Below, piece after piece: positions 33,317 to 41,655 of a stretch of 46,504 nucleotides of DNA; within the stretch, counting starts at the first letter, position 1; each line of letters opens with the position of its first letter. Position numbers and translations under genes: made by a program. The stretch is from Chitinophagaceae bacterium. GTDB lineage: Bacteria; Bacteroidota; Bacteroidia; Chitinophagales; Chitinophagaceae. Location: NCBI GenBank assembly GCA_947452925.1, contig CANGFK010000002.1, positions 1 through 46,504 of the forward strand. Direction: 5' to 3'. The notes under the pieces are model-generated. The model searched no databases, was not told the DNA's origin, and worked only from the letters and a program-made list of their open reading frames with translations.

Positions 33317-34396
33317 ATGCGCTACATAAATAAAAATTTGAGGATTCTATACGCTGTTCAGGCAACAGGAAACGGACATATTGCCCGTGCCATGCAATTG
33401 CTTCCCTATCTGCAACAGTACGGCGAAGTGGATGTTTTTTTGAGTGGCAGCAACAGTAACCTCGATGCGGCATTGCCCGTAAAATATAGAAGCAAAGGCT
33501 TGAGTTTGTTTTATGGCAACAGGGGTGGTCTGGATTACCTGAAGATGTGGAAAGAGCTAAAAATAAGCCGCATCTGGAAAGAAGCAAAGGATTTACCCGT
33601 TGAAAAGTACGATTTAGTAATCAACGATTTCGAAAGTATCACCGCCATTGCCTGCAAACTGAAAGGGGTGCCTAGCATTGGTTTCGGACATCAGGCGAGT
33701 TTTATTTCAGATAATACGCCCAAGCCTAAGAAAAGAGATTTTATTGGCGAATGGGTGTTGAAACATTATGCCACCGCTACCAGCTACATTGGTTTGCACT
33801 TTGATTCGTATGCCGATTTCATTTTTTCGCCCATCATCAAAGACAATATCATTGCCGCCACGCCTACCAACGAAGGGCACGTTACGGTTTATCTGTCTCA
33901 TTACAGCGATGAAGTGGTGGTGGCTGCGTTGAGTAAATGCAAGGAAATACCGTTTCATGTTTTCTCCAAAAAGGTGAAGACGACGGAGCAAAAAGGCAAT
34001 ATTACCCTCATGCCCATCAGCAATGACGGCTTCAATAATAGTATGATTTCAGCTGCGGGAGTCATTACGGGTGCGGGATTTGAGACACCTGCCGAAGCTT
34101 TATATCTAGGCAAAAGGTTACTTTGTCTTCCCATTCGCGGACAATATGAACAGTTGTGCAACGCCGCAGCTTTGGAACGTTTCAATGTAAAAATCATCGA
34201 TAAAATAGGAGAAGACTTCCATCTCTCCGTTCAAAAATGGTTGACAGGTTTGTATGCCGTTCCATTGGTATTGCATCAATCCACCCAAGAGATTGTGGAT
34301 ATGGTGATAGAAAAAGGATTGGCACAACACACCATCCATCATCAGCCGGAAGCAGGTTATTATCCGCATCCGCATGAAACGCTTTCATTGGCTTAG
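33317..34396 (+). CDS. MurG-like (GT-B) glycosyltransferase
   Basis: A 359-residue GT-B-fold protein. The N-terminal glycine-rich loop AVQATGNGHIARAMQLLPYL and the C-terminal donor-binding stretch SAAGVITGAGFETPAEALYLGKRLLCLPIRGQYEQLCNA resemble MurG/UGT-type enzymes. The end is His-rich (HTIHHQPEAGYYPHPHET). It is translationally linked with the upstream phosphoesterase (6-nt gap). Substrate unknown. Its terminator at 34422-34458 is duplicated beyond the next two genes. Confidence 0.82.
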   Translation: MRYINKNLRILYAVQATGNGHIARAMQLLPYLQQYGEVDVFLSGSNSNLDAALPVKYRSKGLSLFYGNRGGLDYLKMWKELKISRIWKEAKDLPVEKYDLVINDFESITAIACKLKGVPSIGFGHQASFISDNTPKPKKRDFIGEWVLKHYATATSYIGLHFDSYADFIFSPIIKDNIIAATPTNEGHVTVYLSHYSDEVVVAALSKCKEIPFHVFSKKVKTTEQKGNITLMPISNDGFNNSMISAAGVITGAGFETPAEALYLGKRLLCLPIRGQYEQLCNAAALERFNVKIIDKIGEDFHLSVQKWLTGLYAVPLVLHQSTQEIVDMVIEKGLAQHTIHHQPEAGYYPHPHETLSLA

Positions 34397-34421
34397 TGCT
34401 GTTTAGGCTTAATTTATACTA

Positions 34422-34460
34422 AAAAACCCCCTTGAAGCAATTGTTTCAAGGGTGTTTTTG
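34422..34460. terminator. Terminator after the glycosyltransferase gene, copy 1 of a duplicated hairpin
   Basis: The stem CCCCCTTGAAGCAA / TTGTTTCAAGGGTG with flanking A and T tracts. The 39 nt are identical except at one position to 35073-35111. Confidence 0.85.
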
Positions 34461-34504
34461 TATGTGATAACGATATGTTTGAGAACAAATACAATTGAAA
34501 CGGC

Positions 34505-34512
34505 TATTTTTG
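34505..34512 (+). promoter_or_regulatory. Candidate promoter of the RelE-type module
   Basis: A -7 box TATTTTTG at 34505-34512 and TTTG at 34478-34481, spaced 23 nt apart, match the Bacteroidota TTTG/TAnnTTTG promoter. The antitoxin ATG is at 34530. Confidence 0.5.
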
Positions 34513-34529
34513 TGATTAAACACCTAACA

Positions 34530-34739
34530 ATGAAAGTATTGGTTGACATTCCAGATAATAAAGTGCCCTTTGGGTTGGAAGTGCTACGCAGCCTTTCATT
34601 TGTGAAAGGGGTAAAGCCTATTTCGACAGCTAAAGCCCAGCTTTGGGAAGAGTTGCAAGAAGCTGCCAGCGAAGTAAGTGAACATAAAAAAGGAACTAAA
34701 AAACTTAAATCAGCTCAAGAACTATTGAATGAGCTATAA
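34530..34739 (+). CDS. Probable antitoxin of the RelE-type module
   Basis: A 69-residue protein from the ATG at 34530 (MKVLVDIPDNKVPFGLEVL), preceded by an A-rich leader. The N-terminal strand/helix and the charged, helical tail (LQEAASEVSEHKKGTKK) are typical of small type II antitoxins. The stop overlaps the toxin start by 11 nt, indicating coupling. The assignment rests on the toxin next door. Confidence 0.75.
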   Translation: MKVLVDIPDNKVPFGLEVLRSLSFVKGVKPISTAKAQLWEELQEAASEVSEHKKGTKKLKSAQELLNEL

Positions 34740-35058
34740 AATATTACTCACCAACCGATTTGAAAAAGAACTCAAGAGGCTAGTAAAAAAGTTTCCTTCT
34801 TTGAAAGAAGAGTTTGCTACGCTGATAGACGAATTGAATACAAACCCAACTTCGGGTACTTTTCTAGGTAATGATTGTTACAAAATACGCATAGCTATTT
34901 CTTCAAAAGGAAAGGGTAAAAGTGGTGGGGCAAGGGCAATTAGTTATGTATATATCGAATCCAATACCATTTACCTACTCACCATCTACGATAAATCAGA
35001 AAAGGAAGACCTTAAAACAAATGAACTAAAAGAGATGATTTTGGGATTGATGCTTTAG
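34729..35058 (+). CDS. RelE/HigB-type toxin
   Basis: A 109-residue protein with the RelE-fold pattern: LTNRFEKELKRLVKKFPSLK (helix pair), then strands CYKIRIAI, ARAISYVYI and IYLLTIYDKSEKEDL. It is probably a ribosome-dependent mRNA interferase. The whole antitoxin/toxin pair lies between two almost identical 39-nt terminators (34422-34460 and 35073-35111). Confidence 0.82.
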   Translation: MSYKILLTNRFEKELKRLVKKFPSLKEEFATLIDELNTNPTSGTFLGNDCYKIRIAISSKGKGKSGGARAISYVYIESNTIYLLTIYDKSEKEDLKTNELKEMILGLML

Positions 35059-35072
35059 TGATTTGTATTAAT

Positions 35073-35111
35073 AAAAACACCCTTGAAGCAATTGTTTCAA
35101 GGGTGTTTTTG
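35073..35111. terminator. Second copy of the duplicated terminator
   Basis: Same hairpin as at 34422-34460 (38 of 39 positions alike). It stands between the toxin gene and the convergent SUMF1 gene. Confidence 0.85.
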
Positions 35112-35158
35112 TTGATGGAGGAGCGTTAAATATTGTTATTGTCAAATAATTCAGTTCT

Positions 35159-36019
35159 CTAATCTTCTACTTCACAAACACACCTAAAAGTCAGCCAATT
35201 ACAAGCATCTTGATATGAAGTAGTGAAGTTTATATTTTTCCAAGAAGTAGAATCTTTCCAATTTCTTCCTTTAGCAACATTTTTTTCAGCTACTATTTCA
35301 GATAAATCATTCAAAAAGAAATACTTGTCACTATAATTATGTTTACCATAAATAGAGTCGTTAATACTTTGTGTAATACCCCCCCTTCCGCTAAAGTTTA
35401 TGTTATCATTAAAAGAAAATTTGCTCGGCAAATGTGTTACCGCATACTCCCATTCTTCTTTAGTGGGCAGTCTATATTTTATTTTTTTATGATTATGGTC
35501 TCTCTTTGACTTTGTTTTGGTTGAAGAAAAATGACTCATTATCATAGCTGTACGCCATTGGCAAAAAGATTCGGCAGCTTGATAGGGCATATTTGTAATA
35601 GGGTAGAAATTATATGCAGGATTTTTAAGATATTGAAGAAAGAAAGGAGAACCAATTTCAGATTGAACTTTGTTTATGTCAATTTTATATCTGTCACTAT
35701 CAGGATTCGGGGTAAAAACAACATTTTTTGTGAAAGAAAAACCATCATAGCCAAAATAGGGTAATAAATTAACGAGACTATCAAGTTGCGAAAAGTTGTA
35801 TTTAGCATATTTTCTGTTATAATACTCATATTCTCTATAATGAACATTGCTTATAGGTACTCTATCAATGTATAAATTGTCTTTTAGCCAAATAGTTCCT
35901 GGAGGATTCTCTTTCTTAACGCTCTCCTTTCGTTGTGCAGTGCAAGAAAAGTGCACTCCCAAAATAAACAATAAGACGGCGTAGCAGCCTTTTCTAGTTT
36001 TTATTTTATTGATAATCAT
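35159..36019 (-). CDS. SUMF1/formylglycine-generating-enzyme-domain lipoprotein
   Basis: A 286-residue protein with signal peptide and lipobox (GVHFSC, Cys26). The FGE-sulfatase fold is seen in PISNVHYREYEYYNRKY, MPYQAAESFCQWRTAM, KYRLPTKEEWEYAV and the C-terminal NWLTFRCVCEVED, equivalent to the usual GFRCV end. In Bacteroidota such lipoproteins include gliding-motility protein GldJ/GldK relatives; this one is shorter and I do not assign it to them. Catalytic cysteines of true FGE are not obvious, so it is probably structural or ligand-binding. Array 3 lies upstream. Confidence 0.78.
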   Translation of the reverse strand: MIINKIKTRKGCYAVLLFILGVHFSCTAQRKESVKKENPPGTIWLKDNLYIDRVPISNVHYREYEYYNRKYAKYNFSQLDSLVNLLPYFGYDGFSFTKNVVFTPNPDSDRYKIDINKVQSEIGSPFFLQYLKNPAYNFYPITNMPYQAAESFCQWRTAMIMSHFSSTKTKSKRDHNHKKIKYRLPTKEEWEYAVTHLPSKFSFNDNINFSGRGGITQSINDSIYGKHNYSDKYFFLNDLSEIVAEKNVAKGRNWKDSTSWKNINFTTSYQDACNWLTFRCVCEVED

Positions 36020-36129
36020 ATCCTTAATTCGATTTTACATTTTGGTTCATCCCTTAATGATAACTCAAATATAAAGACAGTTTGGGGGATATTGACTACA
36101 TCGTCCCCCAAAATGCTAATAAAAACAGC

Positions 36130-36318
36130 CAATATATACATGTATATGGTCAATATATTCATATATATATCCAATATAGAGTAGTATATGGCGAGTATAT
36201 ACATGTATATGGTCGATATATTCATATATATATTCAATATAGAGTAGTATATGGTGGGTATATACATGTATATGCTCAATATATTCATGTATATATCGTC
36301 CATATTCATGAATATATT
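36130..36318. repeat. 21-bp tandem array 3 (9 units, 63-bp higher-order repeat)
   Basis: Exactly nine 21-bp units. Three unit types follow in order A-B-C, A-B-C, A-B-(variant): A holds the perfect palindrome ATATACATGTATAT, B holds ATATATTCATATATAT and C holds ATATAGAGTAGTATAT. So a 63-bp block is repeated, with units 21 bp apart. Both strands remain open across it, which gives misleading 7-residue-repeat frames (such as YIHVYGQ). The array lies in the 402-bp divergent spacer between the SUMF1 gene and the 36422 gene. The rest of that spacer holds only promoters. Confidence 0.92.
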
Positions 36319-36421
36319 GACCCTCCACCGACTGAAACCTTCCTCCTAGAAACTAATTGAAATTGCTAGTTGCAATAAGACTACTTTCAAGGAATTATTT
36401 TCATTTATTAAATTTAAAACA

Positions 36422-37042
36422 ATGGCAGAAGTACTGATTAATTACTCAAGAACAGAATACACCGATTCGTTATTGGTGACGGAAGTGGAAAGTATTGAGA
36501 CGCACATGGATGGCAACACCAACTATGTGTCTCCTTCGCCAACGATGATCGTACTGAAGGCACAGCGAGTGAAATTTCAGGCGAAATTGGCGTTGGCTCA
36601 TAATGGCACGCCAACACAGACGTCTGACAAAAATGATGAACGTAAGATTTTGGAAGAGATGTTGCACACAGAAGGGGTGTATGTGCAGTTGACTAGTGGC
36701 GGCGATGAAACAAAAATTTTGTCATCGGGCATGCACACAGCGGCTTCAAAAGCGCATATTGGTGAGTTTGGCGTAGTGAGTAATTTTAGGGTATTGGTGC
36801 CAGAATCTGGTAATAAAGTAGTGTGTACCTGCGATAAAATGCCCAAAGCAGGCTTTTATGAAGTTTTGTACACGGCTGCTCCTGTTACTGCTGCCAGTGT
36901 TTGGGCATCGGAAACGTCCACCAGCAGTTCCATCGTGATTGATGGATTGCCAAGTTTTGTACCTTATGCCTATAAAATGGCCGCAAGAGGAGCTAGTAAA
37001 GTGAAGAATTTCTCTAACCCTATTGTAAGAGCAGCGAATTAA
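36422..37042 (+). CDS. Hypothetical protein with fibronectin type III-like C-terminus
   Basis: 206 residues, no signal peptide. No family recognised for the N-terminal 125 residues. The C-terminal part (GFYEVLYTAAPVTAASVWASETSTSSSIVIDGLPSFVPYAYKMAARG) has the strand order and the final 'Y-x-Y-K-M-A-A-R' of a fibronectin type III-like module. The stop lies inside the left arm of a long inverted repeat (37039-37072). Function unknown. Confidence 0.7.
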   Translation: MAEVLINYSRTEYTDSLLVTEVESIETHMDGNTNYVSPSPTMIVLKAQRVKFQAKLALAHNGTPTQTSDKNDERKILEEMLHTEGVYVQLTSGGDETKILSSGMHTAASKAHIGEFGVVSNFRVLVPESGNKVVCTCDKMPKAGFYEVLYTAAPVTAASVWASETSTSSSIVIDGLPSFVPYAYKMAARGASKVKNFSNPIVRAAN

Positions 37043-37183
37043 TTGATAATTTATAATTGACAATGGATAATTGAGTTGATTGTTAATTAGAAAAGGGACT
37101 CAGCTATTTTAAAGTATCTGAGTCCCTTTTTCTTTTCCAAAGGTTTTCTAATTATCCATTGTCAATTATAAATTATCCATTAA
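37039..37183. repeat. 34-bp long-stem inverted repeat enclosing a terminator
   Basis: 37039-37072 pairs with 37150-37183 at 33 of 34 positions. The arms are made of 7-bp words (AATTGAT, AATTTAT, AATTGAC, AATGGAT). The 77-bp loop contains the terminator at 37091-37130. The stop codon of the plus-strand gene (37040-37042) lies in the left arm and that of kup (37180-37182) in the right arm. Confidence 0.9.
37091..37130. terminator. Terminator between two convergent genes, inside a larger stem
   Basis: AAAAGGGACTCAG (37091-37103) pairs with CTGAGTCCCTTTT (37118-37130), 13 bp, with A/T tracts on both sides. Confidence 0.88.
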
Positions 37184-39195
37184 TGTGCGCCAATCCTTTT
37201 GAGCGGAATATGCTGAACAGGTGCTAATACCAACGGTATCTTTTCTATGGCAGTATCGCTCCAATCCAATCCAAACGCTTTTTTGTCGGATTGAGCAATC
37301 TTACTGATAGCAAAATAGGAGTTCAGAATGAAGCCTTCCTTGAGAGAGAATTCATTTTCTACCGATAAGAAACGTTGAATAATCACATAGCGGATATCGC
37401 CAGAAATGTTAAGCTTATTCAATGCCTTTTCATTTTCATTGGCACCCACATTCAATTCGTGATGCTCAACCATATCCTCCATTACCTTCTTAAACAATAA
37501 ATGAATGCGAGGCTGAATACGGAAACCAAGCTTGAACTCGATACGGATAATCTTGTCGTGTTCAATTTCCTCAACGGTATATTCCATGGTGTACGGCTCA
37601 TCTGTTCTATCGATATGTACAAACCAATAGACATCAGCCCTTTTAGGTCTTTTGGTGAGGATGGACTCCAGAACACGTTTTTCGATAGCCCTTTTATTGT
37701 TCGATTTAGAAAGATAAACCAAATGAGTAGCATATTTTGGCTCATCATGATTTTCACTCAACGTTTTTAAAGCAGGGATAAAATTGCTCAGGTTTTCGAA
37801 AATCAGGAACCTATTCGTAATCTTTTTAGCTTTAAACCAGATATACATTATAAATATCAACACAATCTCGAAGATTAAGAAAGGCCATCTGTTCTTTATT
37901 TTCTGAACATTAGCGAGGAAGAAAGAGAACTCTACAGTAACAAAAATCATCAAAATGAGGAAGATGAGTACCTGAGCCCATTTCTTCACAAACTTCATAT
38001 AATAGAACATTAACAGGGTGGTCATCAACATGGCAACGGTGATGGAGAAACCATACGCCGCTTGCATCTTTCCAGAGTCCTGGAAGTAAAGCATCATGCC
38101 CACACAACCTCCCCACAACAACCAGTTGATGCTTGGAATATAGATTTGACCCCTGATATTGGTTGGAAACTTGATGGTTATTTTTGGCCAGAAGCCCATA
38201 CTTACTGCTTCACTGATTAATGTAAATGAACCAGATATCAATGCCTGACTAGCGATGATGGTTGCCAAAGTAGAGATGATGATGCCGGGTAACAAAAACC
38301 AATGCGGCATGATTTCGAAGAATGGGTTTAGGGGTGTACTGCCATTGAAAACAAGGTATTTGTTGTGTAAGCTATCTTGCACCAACTCCTTGTTATCTGT
38401 CCAAAGTAACCAAGCAGCTTGTCCGAAATAGTTGGCTAACAATGAAATTTTTACAAATAACCAACTCATCTGAATGTTCTTTTTACCACAATGACCCAAA
38501 TCTGAGTACAGTGCTTCTGCCCCTGTGGTACACAAAAACACAGAGCCTAGTATGAAAAATCCACCAATCTTATGATCGGATAATAACTCGATGGCATAAT
38601 AAGGATTGATGGCAGCCAAAATTTGTGGATGATGTGCAATATTTACTACACCCAGATACATAATCATACTAAACCAGATGAACATGATGGGTCCGAATGA
38701 GCTACCGACCACCTTGGTTCCGAACTGTTGAAAGAAGAAGAGCAAGGAAATGATTGCTATTACGATACTGATGGTCAGTGTATTGCCGGGTACAATTATT
38801 TTCTCTAATCCATGAACTCCATTCAAACCTTCAATAGCAGAGGCAACTGAAATTGGAGGAGTAATGATGCCATCAGCCAACAATGTTCCTGCGCCAACAA
38901 TGGCGGGGAAGTACAGCCAATGACGATACCGCCACACAAGCGCATAAAGTGAAAAGATGCCACCCTCGCCTTTATTGTCAGCCTGAAGCGTGAGTAAAAT
39001 GTACTTGAAGGTTGTTTGAAGGGTAAGTGTCCAAAAGACACAAGACACACCGCCATAAACCAAGGCGGGATCAATTTTGTTTGTACCAATGATAGCACTA
39101 AAAACGTAGAGAGGAGAAGTTCCGATGTCACCGAAGATGATTCCGATAGTAACTAAAAGACCAGCAGCAGTAACTTTTTTCAAGTTGGGGTTCAT
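37180..39195 (-). CDS. kup: Kup-family K+:H+ symporter (copy 1)
   Basis: A potassium uptake transporter. The N-terminal GIIFGDIGTSPLYVFSAII is the Kup signature, followed by about 12 transmembrane helices to around residue 455 (ITPPISVASAIEGLNG, FLCTTGAEALYSDLGHCG). A cytoplasmic C-terminal domain runs to residue 671. Kup is constitutive in other bacteria. It is divergent from a second kup gene (39623), so the two share a 427-bp promoter region. The C-terminus ends HIPLKRIGAH. The stop lies in an inverted-repeat arm. Confidence 0.95.
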   Translation of the reverse strand: MNPNLKKVTAAGLLVTIGIIFGDIGTSPLYVFSAIIGTNKIDPALVYGGVSCVFWTLTLQTTFKYILLTLQADNKGEGGIFSLYALVWRYRHWLYFPAIVGAGTLLADGIITPPISVASAIEGLNGVHGLEKIIVPGNTLTISIVIAIISLLFFFQQFGTKVVGSSFGPIMFIWFSMIMYLGVVNIAHHPQILAAINPYYAIELLSDHKIGGFFILGSVFLCTTGAEALYSDLGHCGKKNIQMSWLFVKISLLANYFGQAAWLLWTDNKELVQDSLHNKYLVFNGSTPLNPFFEIMPHWFLLPGIIISTLATIIASQALISGSFTLISEAVSMGFWPKITIKFPTNIRGQIYIPSINWLLWGGCVGMMLYFQDSGKMQAAYGFSITVAMLMTTLLMFYYMKFVKKWAQVLIFLILMIFVTVEFSFFLANVQKIKNRWPFLIFEIVLIFIMYIWFKAKKITNRFLIFENLSNFIPALKTLSENHDEPKYATHLVYLSKSNNKRAIEKRVLESILTKRPKRADVYWFVHIDRTDEPYTMEYTVEEIEHDKIIRIEFKLGFRIQPRIHLLFKKVMEDMVEHHELNVGANENEKALNKLNISGDIRYVIIQRFLSVENEFSLKEGFILNSYFAISKIAQSDKKAFGLDWSDTAIEKIPLVLAPVQHIPLKRIGAH

Positions 39196-39622
39196 AAATT
39201 CTAATTCAGATTAAAAATTCAAAAAAATCTTTAATCATACGGCGCAGCGCATAAGTTATTCCAATAAAATGCCATAGAGTATAAAATGATTGGGTGGATA
39301 ATCGTAGCTTGATAAAAACCGTTGAAAAATTTATAAAAAATTTTTTCAAATCGGAGTGGGTAGATTTATGAACCACACCATTTTGAAACACTGTTTTTCA
39401 TTTTGATATGGTTTGATTAAAAGTTTAAATAAATATTCGTTTATTTGCCAAGAATTATATTTTAAAAAAAATAATTTAAGGTGATTTAGCAATTTGGTTA
39501 AATTTTTTTCAAGAAAAGCTAATTTTTTTGAAACATATTACACCAAATTGATGAATTTACTAACGAAAGCTACTTTATGAAACTACTTTTTGACAGGCTT
39601 TAATTAACAAACAAAAACAATT
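39196..39622. other. 427-bp divergent spacer between the two kup genes
   Basis: Very AT-rich with no gene I can support; short frames are noise. It must carry promoters for both genes. I looked for a c-di-AMP-type riboswitch and saw no convincing structure, and no clear TAnnTTTG box (the sequence near 39580-39592 is close but has one extra base). Confidence 0.5.
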
Positions 39623-41617
39623 ATGCACCCTACTTCAAAAAAGGTTACAGCAGCAGGCTTACTGATCGCACTAGGAATTATTTATGGGGATATTGGTACT
39701 TCTCCGCTTTATGTTCTGAACGCCATCGTAAAGGGGAGAGCTATCACAGAGGAATTGATTTTTGGATCACTTTCTTGTATTATCTGGACGCTTACCCTTC
39801 AAACTACCATTAAATATGTAATTCTCACTCTGAAAGCCGACAACAAAGGCGAGGGTGGGATTTTTAGTTTATATGCGTTGGTGCGAAGGAGAAAAAGGTG
39901 GTTGGTGTTACCAGCAATGATTGGCGGTGCCGCACTATTGGCCGATGGCATCATTACCCCACCCATTTCTGTAACGTCTGCTATTGAAGGTTTACAACAA
40001 TTGCCTGTTTTTCATGATATCGAAACCAAGACAATTGTGGTTATAGTAATTGGGGTTATATCTTCCCTTTTTGTACTCCAGCAATTTGGAACGGCATCTA
40101 TTGGTAAACTATTTGGCCCATTGATGGGTATTTGGTTTAGCATGTTGGCTATACTTGGTTTGTCACATTTGGCAGACGACTTTAGTATTTTCAAAGCATT
40201 GAGCCCACACTATGCAATTGAACTACTTACTTTTTATCCTAAAGGTTTCTGGATATTGGGTGCAGTGTTCTTGTGTACCACAGGGGCAGAAGCACTGTAC
40301 TCAGATTTGGGTCATTGTGGTAAGGAGAACATCCGTTATTCTTGGGTATTTGTAAAAATGTGTCTAGTTCTGAATTACCTAGGTCAGGGCGCTTGGTTGT
40401 TGGCCAATTATAAAAATCATGTAATTCCTCTTGCGGATTTTGATGCAGGCTTCAATCCATTTTTTGGAGTGATGCCACCGTGGTTTAAATTAATTGGGAT
40501 TATTATAGCAACTGTAGCTGCCATTATTGCTAGTCAGGCATTGATATCTGGTTCATTTACCTTGATAGCAGAAGCGATGAGACTTAACCTATGGCCCAAA
40601 ATGAAAATAATTTATCCAACAGAAGAGAAGGGTCAATTATTTATTCCTGGCATCAACTGGTTGTTGTGGGGAGGTTGCTTGGGTATAGTGCTTTTCTTTC
40701 AAAAATCTACCAATATGGAGGCCGCCTATGGTCTTGCCATTACGTTGTGTATGATTAGTACATCCATACTTTTTGCCAACTTCTTAGTGCGACATCGAAC
40801 GCTTCCTATCTGGATATATTTATATCTAGCTGTTTATATCACCATAGAATGTTCTTTCTTAATTGCCAATCTGGAGAAGTTCCCACATGGTGGTTATGTT
40901 ACCTTACTAGTAGGTGGCGGTCTTTTTTGGGTGATGTATGTATGGTTTAGGAGTCGTAAAATCAAGAATAGGTATATTGAGTTTGTAAAGTTGCAGTCCT
41001 ACCTTCCTATGATAAAAGATTTGATGAAGGACGAAACGGTACCAATCTACTCTACTCACTTGGTTTATATGACCAGTGCAACCAATGCAAAAGAAATAGA
41101 GCATAAAATAATGTATTCTATTTTGAACATGAAACCCAAAAGAGCAAATGTGTATTGGTTTGTACACGTTGAAATATTGGATGATCCTTATTCTTGTGAA
41201 TATTATGTAGACCAGATAGTGCCTAATGAAATCTTCAGGGTTGAATTCAGACTAGGCTTTAGGGTTGAACAAAAAATTACACTCATGTTGAAGCAAGTAA
41301 TACAAGACATGGTTGCTGAAAAAGAAGTGAATGTTTTGAGTCGATTCCCAAGTTTAGCAAAAAACAATATTCCTGGTGACTACCGAGTGATTGTTATGGA
41401 AAAATTCTTGAGCAGAGATAATGAGTTGCCATTGTTGGAAAGAATAATTATGCGTTTCTATTTCTGGTTCAAAGAAATTAGTTTAAGTGAAGAAAGAGGC
41501 TTTGGGTTGGATACAAGTACTGTAACTGTAGAAAAGTTCCCGCTTATGATTTCTCCAGTAAGTAAGTTGAATTTGAAACGGGTTACCCACGCAATTCACC
41601 CACATGCACACCATTAA
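39623..41617 (+). CDS. kup: Kup-family K+:H+ symporter (copy 2)
   Basis: A paralogue of the neighbouring copy, starting with an almost identical N-terminus (KKVTAAGLL, IIYGDIGTSPLYVLNAIV). About 12 transmembrane helices (GTSPLYVL, ITPPISVTSAIEG, FLCTTGAEALYSDLGHCG) and a C-terminal cytoplasmic domain of about 200 residues. 664 residues. The closeness of the two copies suggests gene duplication with inversion; sequence divergence in helices 9-12 and the tail implies it is not recent. A terminator follows at 41621-41653. Confidence 0.95.
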   Translation: MHPTSKKVTAAGLLIALGIIYGDIGTSPLYVLNAIVKGRAITEELIFGSLSCIIWTLTLQTTIKYVILTLKADNKGEGGIFSLYALVRRRKRWLVLPAMIGGAALLADGIITPPISVTSAIEGLQQLPVFHDIETKTIVVIVIGVISSLFVLQQFGTASIGKLFGPLMGIWFSMLAILGLSHLADDFSIFKALSPHYAIELLTFYPKGFWILGAVFLCTTGAEALYSDLGHCGKENIRYSWVFVKMCLVLNYLGQGAWLLANYKNHVIPLADFDAGFNPFFGVMPPWFKLIGIIIATVAAIIASQALISGSFTLIAEAMRLNLWPKMKIIYPTEEKGQLFIPGINWLLWGGCLGIVLFFQKSTNMEAAYGLAITLCMISTSILFANFLVRHRTLPIWIYLYLAVYITIECSFLIANLEKFPHGGYVTLLVGGGLFWVMYVWFRSRKIKNRYIEFVKLQSYLPMIKDLMKDETVPIYSTHLVYMTSATNAKEIEHKIMYSILNMKPKRANVYWFVHVEILDDPYSCEYYVDQIVPNEIFRVEFRLGFRVEQKITLMLKQVIQDMVAEKEVNVLSRFPSLAKNNIPGDYRVIVMEKFLSRDNELPLLERIIMRFYFWFKEISLSEERGFGLDTSTVTVEKFPLMISPVSKLNLKRVTHAIHPHAHH

Positions 41618-41620
41618 AAT

Positions 41621-41653
41621 AAAAAAGTCCGGCATTAATTGCCGGACTTTTTT
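41621..41653. terminator. Bidirectional terminator between kup copy 2 and the kinase gene
   Basis: A 14-bp perfect stem AAAAAAGTCCGGCA / TGCCGGACTTTTTT with a 5-nt loop, 4 bp after the kup stop and 3 bp from the kinase stop on the opposite strand. Confidence 0.92.
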
Positions 41654-41655
41654 AT

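Noticed and set aside
36082-36360. Overlapping 7-residue-repeat frames on both strands
   Set aside because: Both strands are open only because array 3 has a period divisible by 3 and few stop codons in its AT-rich palindromes.
39196-39622. c-di-AMP riboswitch before the kup genes
   Set aside because: kup genes carry such switches in some bacteria, but I could not find a matching conserved core or stable stems here.
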